Below are positions 25,613 to 27,722 of a DNA stretch of 27,722 nucleotides, piece after piece. The DNA is from JAILLW01 sp045640905 (lineage in GTDB: Bacteria > Bacillota > Clostridia > Lachnospirales > Lachnospiraceae), in NCBI GenBank assembly GCA_045640905.1, contig JAZUFW010000052.1:1-27722 (forward strand). The letters run 5' to 3'. The notes beneath the pieces were generated by a model. The model was not told the DNA's origin. It saw only the letters and a program-made list of their open reading frames with translations, and ran no database searches. Numbering within the stretch: position 1 is the stretch's first letter; each line of letters starts with the position of its first letter. A program made the translations under genes and the position numbers.

Positions 25613-26566
25613 CTACCAGATACCGCGTTCGCCTAATTTGCGTGAAATCCAGTTCGCAGATAAAAGGAAAATCAGGTTAACAACAGACTGGAACAAACCA
25701 ACAGCAGTTGTTAATGAAAACTTCAGATTCTTAATACCTGTTTTATACACAAAGGTTGAAAGAACTTCACCAACATCCAAAACCAAATTGTTCTGCATTG
25801 CAAAAGGTCTGTCGAAGCCGCCGCCTATAATTCCACCGAGGTTCATAATAAGCAGAACAACAATTGTAGGTTTGATTCCCGGCAATGTTACATGCCACAT
25901 CTTACTGAATCGTCCTGCTCCGTCAACAGCTGCTGCTTCATATAATTCCGTATTGATTCCGGCTATTGCTGCCAGATACAAAATTGAGCCCCAACCGAAG
26001 TTCTGCCAAACACCGACTCCGATGTATGTAGCCATCCAATGCTTTGATTCGTTCAAGAAAGGAATTGCTTCTCCACCGAGTTTAACTATCCACTGATTAA
26101 TCAAACCGCCTGCAGGAGCAAAAAGCTGCGTTGCCAAGCTGAAGATAATAACCCATGAAAGGAAGTGAGGCATATATCCTATTGTCTGAACAACCTTCTT
26201 AAACTTTCTGAAAGGTAATTCATTAAGAATCAACGCAAAAATGATAGGGGCCGGGAAACCGACAACCAAATCAAGCAGATTCAATACTATCGTATTCTTT
26301 AAAGATTTAAGGAAAGTAGCATCCTGAAATGCTTTTTTGAAATACTTCATACCATGATCGGCAGCCCAAGGCATATCGGAAAGCTTCATGTTAAGCTTGT
26401 ATTCCTTAAAAGCTATTAAAATGTTCTTCATAGGTAAATATTTGAAAACAATCAAATATACTACGGGAATCAACAGCAATGCATATAATTGCCAGTATCT
26501 TTTAAAATAAGTTGCGTTAAGTTTCGGCTTTACTGCTTTAACTACAATCTTTTCTTTCGACGCCAC
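25613..26566 (-). CDS. Carbohydrate ABC transporter permease, LplB type
   Basis: This 317-residue permease of the importer has about six spans, the first at about 27-48 (LYALLLIPVVYLIVFKYLPM). The EAA loop is at about 210-235 (EAAAVDGAGRFSKMWHVTLPGIKP). The end WISRKLGERGIW is characteristic of LplB-like permeases. The start is a GTG (26564-26566), with AGGAG 9 nt upstream; no ATG is better placed. It lies 14 bp after the GntR gene and 13 bp before the second permease, so the four genes form one operon. Confidence 0.94.
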   Translation of the reverse strand: MASKEKIVVKAVKPKLNATYFKRYWQLYALLLIPVVYLIVFKYLPMKNILIAFKEYKLNMKLSDMPWAADHGMKYFKKAFQDATFLKSLKNTIVLNLLDLVVGFPAPIIFALILNELPFRKFKKVVQTIGYMPHFLSWVIIFSLATQLFAPAGGLINQWIVKLGGEAIPFLNESKHWMATYIGVGVWQNFGWGSILYLAAIAGINTELYEAAAVDGAGRFSKMWHVTLPGIKPTIVVLLIMNLGGIIGGGFDRPFAMQNNLVLDVGEVLSTFVYKTGIKNLKFSLTTAVGLFQSVVNLIFLLSANWISRKLGERGIW

Positions 26567-26580
26567 TTTACTGATCTCCT

Positions 26581-27255
26581 TTACTTAAAATATTCAGGGA
26601 ATTGTTCCCTAATCGTATTTTCATCAACCTGATATCTCGACAAATGTTTGTTTACCAGTTCGACTGCTTTTTCTTTATCATTTGCTTTTATTGCTTCAAG
26701 CATCAAACGGTGATCCGAAACAATCTTCATGTCTTTAACGGTTTCAACCGATAATGTTCTGACTCTGTCGAAATGAATCATGATTGTTGATCTCATTTCG
26801 TAAATTATGTCTTTCTTGGCTGCTGTATATATCAGCTTATGGAACTCATTATCAAGATTGTATATTCTTTCGGCATCACCTTTTTCAAGGTAAAACTCCT
26901 GCAAATGAACATTTTCTTCAAGCATATTCAACACTTCGCTCGAAACACTCTCACATGCAACTTCTATAACCGCACTATCCAAAACCTTACGTAAGAATCT
27001 GGATTCTTCAACCATCTTGGAATCAATAAGTGCTACATACGAACCTCTCTGAGGTAAAATCTCGATAATTGAAGCTTTACTCAAATCAATAATGGCTTCT
27101 CTGACCGGAGTTCTGCTCAAGCCCAGCTCCATCGCTATTTCATTTTCGGAAACCAGAGTTCCGGGCTTCAAATCAAGAGAAATAATATTATCTTTAAGTA
27201 CTCTCAAAGCATAATCTCGGGCGCTCTCCTGAGATAATCTATCAAGTATTCGCAT
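26581..27255 (-). CDS. GntR/FadR-family transcriptional regulator, probable UxuR-type
   Basis: This 224-residue regulator has an N-terminal winged helix (about 10-77, with LVSENEIAMELGLSRTPVREAI) and a C-terminal all-helical FCD domain. The FCD metal or ligand set is recognisable as Asp135, His139, His182 and His204. FCD regulators commonly sense sugar acids such as fructuronate or related acids. As the first gene of the permease/binding-protein operon and next to uxuAB, it is a good candidate for a hexuronate-responsive repressor. A near-palindromic site in its own leader and a half-conserved copy before uxuA support autoregulation and control of both units. GAGG precedes the ATG by 5 nt. 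The actual effector is not shown by sequence. Confidence 0.93.
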   Translation of the reverse strand: MRILDRLSQESARDYALRVLKDNIISLDLKPGTLVSENEIAMELGLSRTPVREAIIDLSKASIIEILPQRGSYVALIDSKMVEESRFLRKVLDSAVIEVACESVSSEVLNMLEENVHLQEFYLEKGDAERIYNLDNEFHKLIYTAAKKDIIYEMRSTIMIHFDRVRTLSVETVKDMKIVSDHRLMLEAIKANDKEKAVELVNKHLSRYQVDENTIREQFPEYFK

Positions 27256-27312
27256 ATCTACCTCAAAACTTCAAAATAAATGTACTATTTCAACAATTCA
27301 TTCAACTTGTTT

Positions 27313-27326
27313 ACTTGTATACTAGT
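27313..27326. promoter_or_regulatory. Near-palindromic operator of the GntR-type regulator
   Basis: ACTTGTATACTAGT matches its own reverse complement at 12 of 14 positions, centred on GTATAC, the usual form of FadR-subfamily sites. It lies about 60 bp upstream of the regulator start and just downstream of the proposed -10, a position that fits repression. The right half with GTT recurs upstream of uxuA. Confidence 0.65.
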
Positions 27327-27339
27327 GTTCTTATGTGTA

Positions 27340-27368
27340 AATTTACTACTAATAATTCCTTTTGTAAA
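27340..27368 (-). promoter_or_regulatory. Possible promoter of the GntR-ABC operon
   Basis: On the minus strand TTTACA (27363-27368) and TAAATT (27340-27345) are 17 bp apart. The -10 is weak (4 of 6). The operator begins 13 bp downstream of the -10, at the expected transcription start region. Confidence 0.4.
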
Positions 27369-27584
27369 GTGCTTTTATATAAGTTGTACACTTTAGCAAT
27401 TTTTCGTAATCACAGCAATAATTGATACATTCTCTACTTTCATTATTTTTCATACGTTCCGTAATCATATATACAGTTTGCTTCGTATGGCACCAGTTCG
27501 GCCTCCGTCTTCGATATTACTTTGCTCACACGTCCTCAACTGCACTTTTGACTAAGAAACTCGCATCTTCGAATACGTTCGGCC

Positions 27585-27616
27585 GGTTCAATTGGCAATC
27601 CGTTGCCAACTGAACC
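27585..27616. repeat. Hairpin inside the structured element
   Basis: Two 14-nt arms (27585-27598 and 27603-27616, GGTTCA..TTGGCAA with TTGCCAA..TGAACC) pair with one mismatch around the 4-nt loop TCCG. The stem is too GC-balanced and symmetric to be chance in this spacer. It lies between the arms of the larger inverted repeat. Confidence 0.8.
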
Positions 27617-27617
27617 T

Positions 27618-27640
27618 AAAAAATCCATCCGGGATTTTTT
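27618..27640. terminator. A/T-type bidirectional terminator-like hairpin
   Basis: AAAAAATCC (27618-27626) and GGATTTTTT (27632-27640) form a perfect 9-bp stem with a 5-nt loop, so either strand would end in six T. Only three pairs are G-C counting the loop-closing base, so termination would be weak. It is separated from the preceding hairpin by a single base. Confidence 0.5.
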
Positions 27641-27722
27641 GCCTACAGTAAGTCGAGTTTCTAAGTCAAAAGCACAATTTCGTCCTATCGATTCGCAAAC
27701 CAACACCGAATTCTCCGGCCTC

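Larger units (their letters stand above)
27256..27475 (-). other. A/T-rich leader of the GntR operon
   Basis: This gene-free stretch has a GC content near 26 percent (hand count of 27301-27420). It holds the promoter and operator listed separately. Beyond them I see only A/T-rich sequence up to the structured element that begins near 27476. Confidence 0.7.
27476..27722. repeat. Structured palindromic intergenic element, cut by the window end
   Basis: A long imperfect inverted repeat (27541-27563 with 27654-27676, 20 of 23 positions) encloses two further hairpins. A possible outer pair GTTTGC (27476-27481) with GCAAAC (27695-27700) would close the whole. Short direct repeats occur inside: GTTCGGCC at 27496 and 27577, ATACGTTC at 27452 and 27573, and CGGCCTC at 27499 and again at the last seven bases. 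GC is about 46 percent by hand count over 27481-27720, against about 26 percent just to the left. I see no convincing reading frame. It may be a structured RNA, or a member of a dispersed non-coding repeat family (MITE- or REP-like). I recall Lachnospiraceae spacers with similar wording but cannot confirm it. Confidence 0.6.

Noticed and set aside
25638..26096. 152-residue plus-strand frame opposite the LplB-type permease
   Set aside because: It is antisense to a clear permease gene with no start signals; a shadow frame.
27422..27613. 63-residue plus-strand reading frame at the right end
   Set aside because: It runs through the inverted repeats of the structured element, has no ribosome site or recognisable protein features, and is better explained as part of that element.
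1..27722. CRISPR array, tRNA, insertion sequence or prophage
   Set aside because: No regularly spaced repeats, cloverleaf sequences, transposase, integrase or phage proteins were found on either strand.

Overview
The window looks like a chromosomal segment of a low-GC anaerobic Firmicute, most likely a Lachnospiraceae relative of Butyrivibrio, Pseudobutyrivibrio or Roseburia. This is inferred from gene content (Rex, NfnAB, folate C1 enzymes, CUT1-type sugar ABC genes, hexuronate catabolism, GH3) and AT-rich spacers; no rRNA or marker gene fixes the genus. All 20 supported protein genes are on the minus strand, so they read from the right end to the left end. I see no tRNA, rRNA, CRISPR, transposase or prophage gene.

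Region A (26581-27255 down to 17879, then a terminator) is a hexuronate/xylo-oligosaccharide locus. It holds a GntR/FadR-type regulator, two LplB/YtcP-type permeases, a lipoprotein binding protein, a terminator, uxuA (mannonate dehydratase), uxuB (fructuronate reductase) and a cytoplasmic GH3 glycosidase. A near-palindromic operator around GTATAC lies in front of the regulator, and a half-conserved copy lies in front of uxuA. This suggests one regulator controls both transcription units. The probable substrate is glucuronate-decorated xylan fragments; the ABC ATPase, alpha-glucuronidase, UxaC and KDG enzymes are not in the window.

Region B (17715 down to 3018) is a tightly packed 12-gene run headed by rex: rex, a 207-aa coiled-coil unknown, alr, yebC, metY, a GT-C-like membrane protein, ftsK, fhs, folD, a zinc-ribbon/TPR/CHB_HEX_C membrane protein, nfnA and nfnB. 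The largest internal gap is 23 bp and I find no internal terminator, so it may be one transcript. A promoter with an overlapping Rex-like operator precedes rex and a hairpin terminator follows nfnB. The run would place NADP(H)-linked folate chemistry and the NfnAB transhydrogenase under the cell's NADH/NAD+ sensor.

Region C (2902 down to 77) is a two-component system, an OmpR-type regulator followed by a multi-span histidine kinase, closed by a strong terminator. A direct repeat with 11-bp spacing lies just upstream of a possible -35 box and fits autoregulation.

The right end (27256-27722) has no gene. It contains the promoter/operator of the GntR gene and then a GC-richer, strongly structured element (about 27476-27722, cut by the window end) with a long imperfect inverted repeat enclosing two hairpins. 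That element is the least explained feature here. The other unexplained candidates are the 207-aa protein, the zinc-ribbon/TPR protein and the GT-C protein with its repeated FDL motif.
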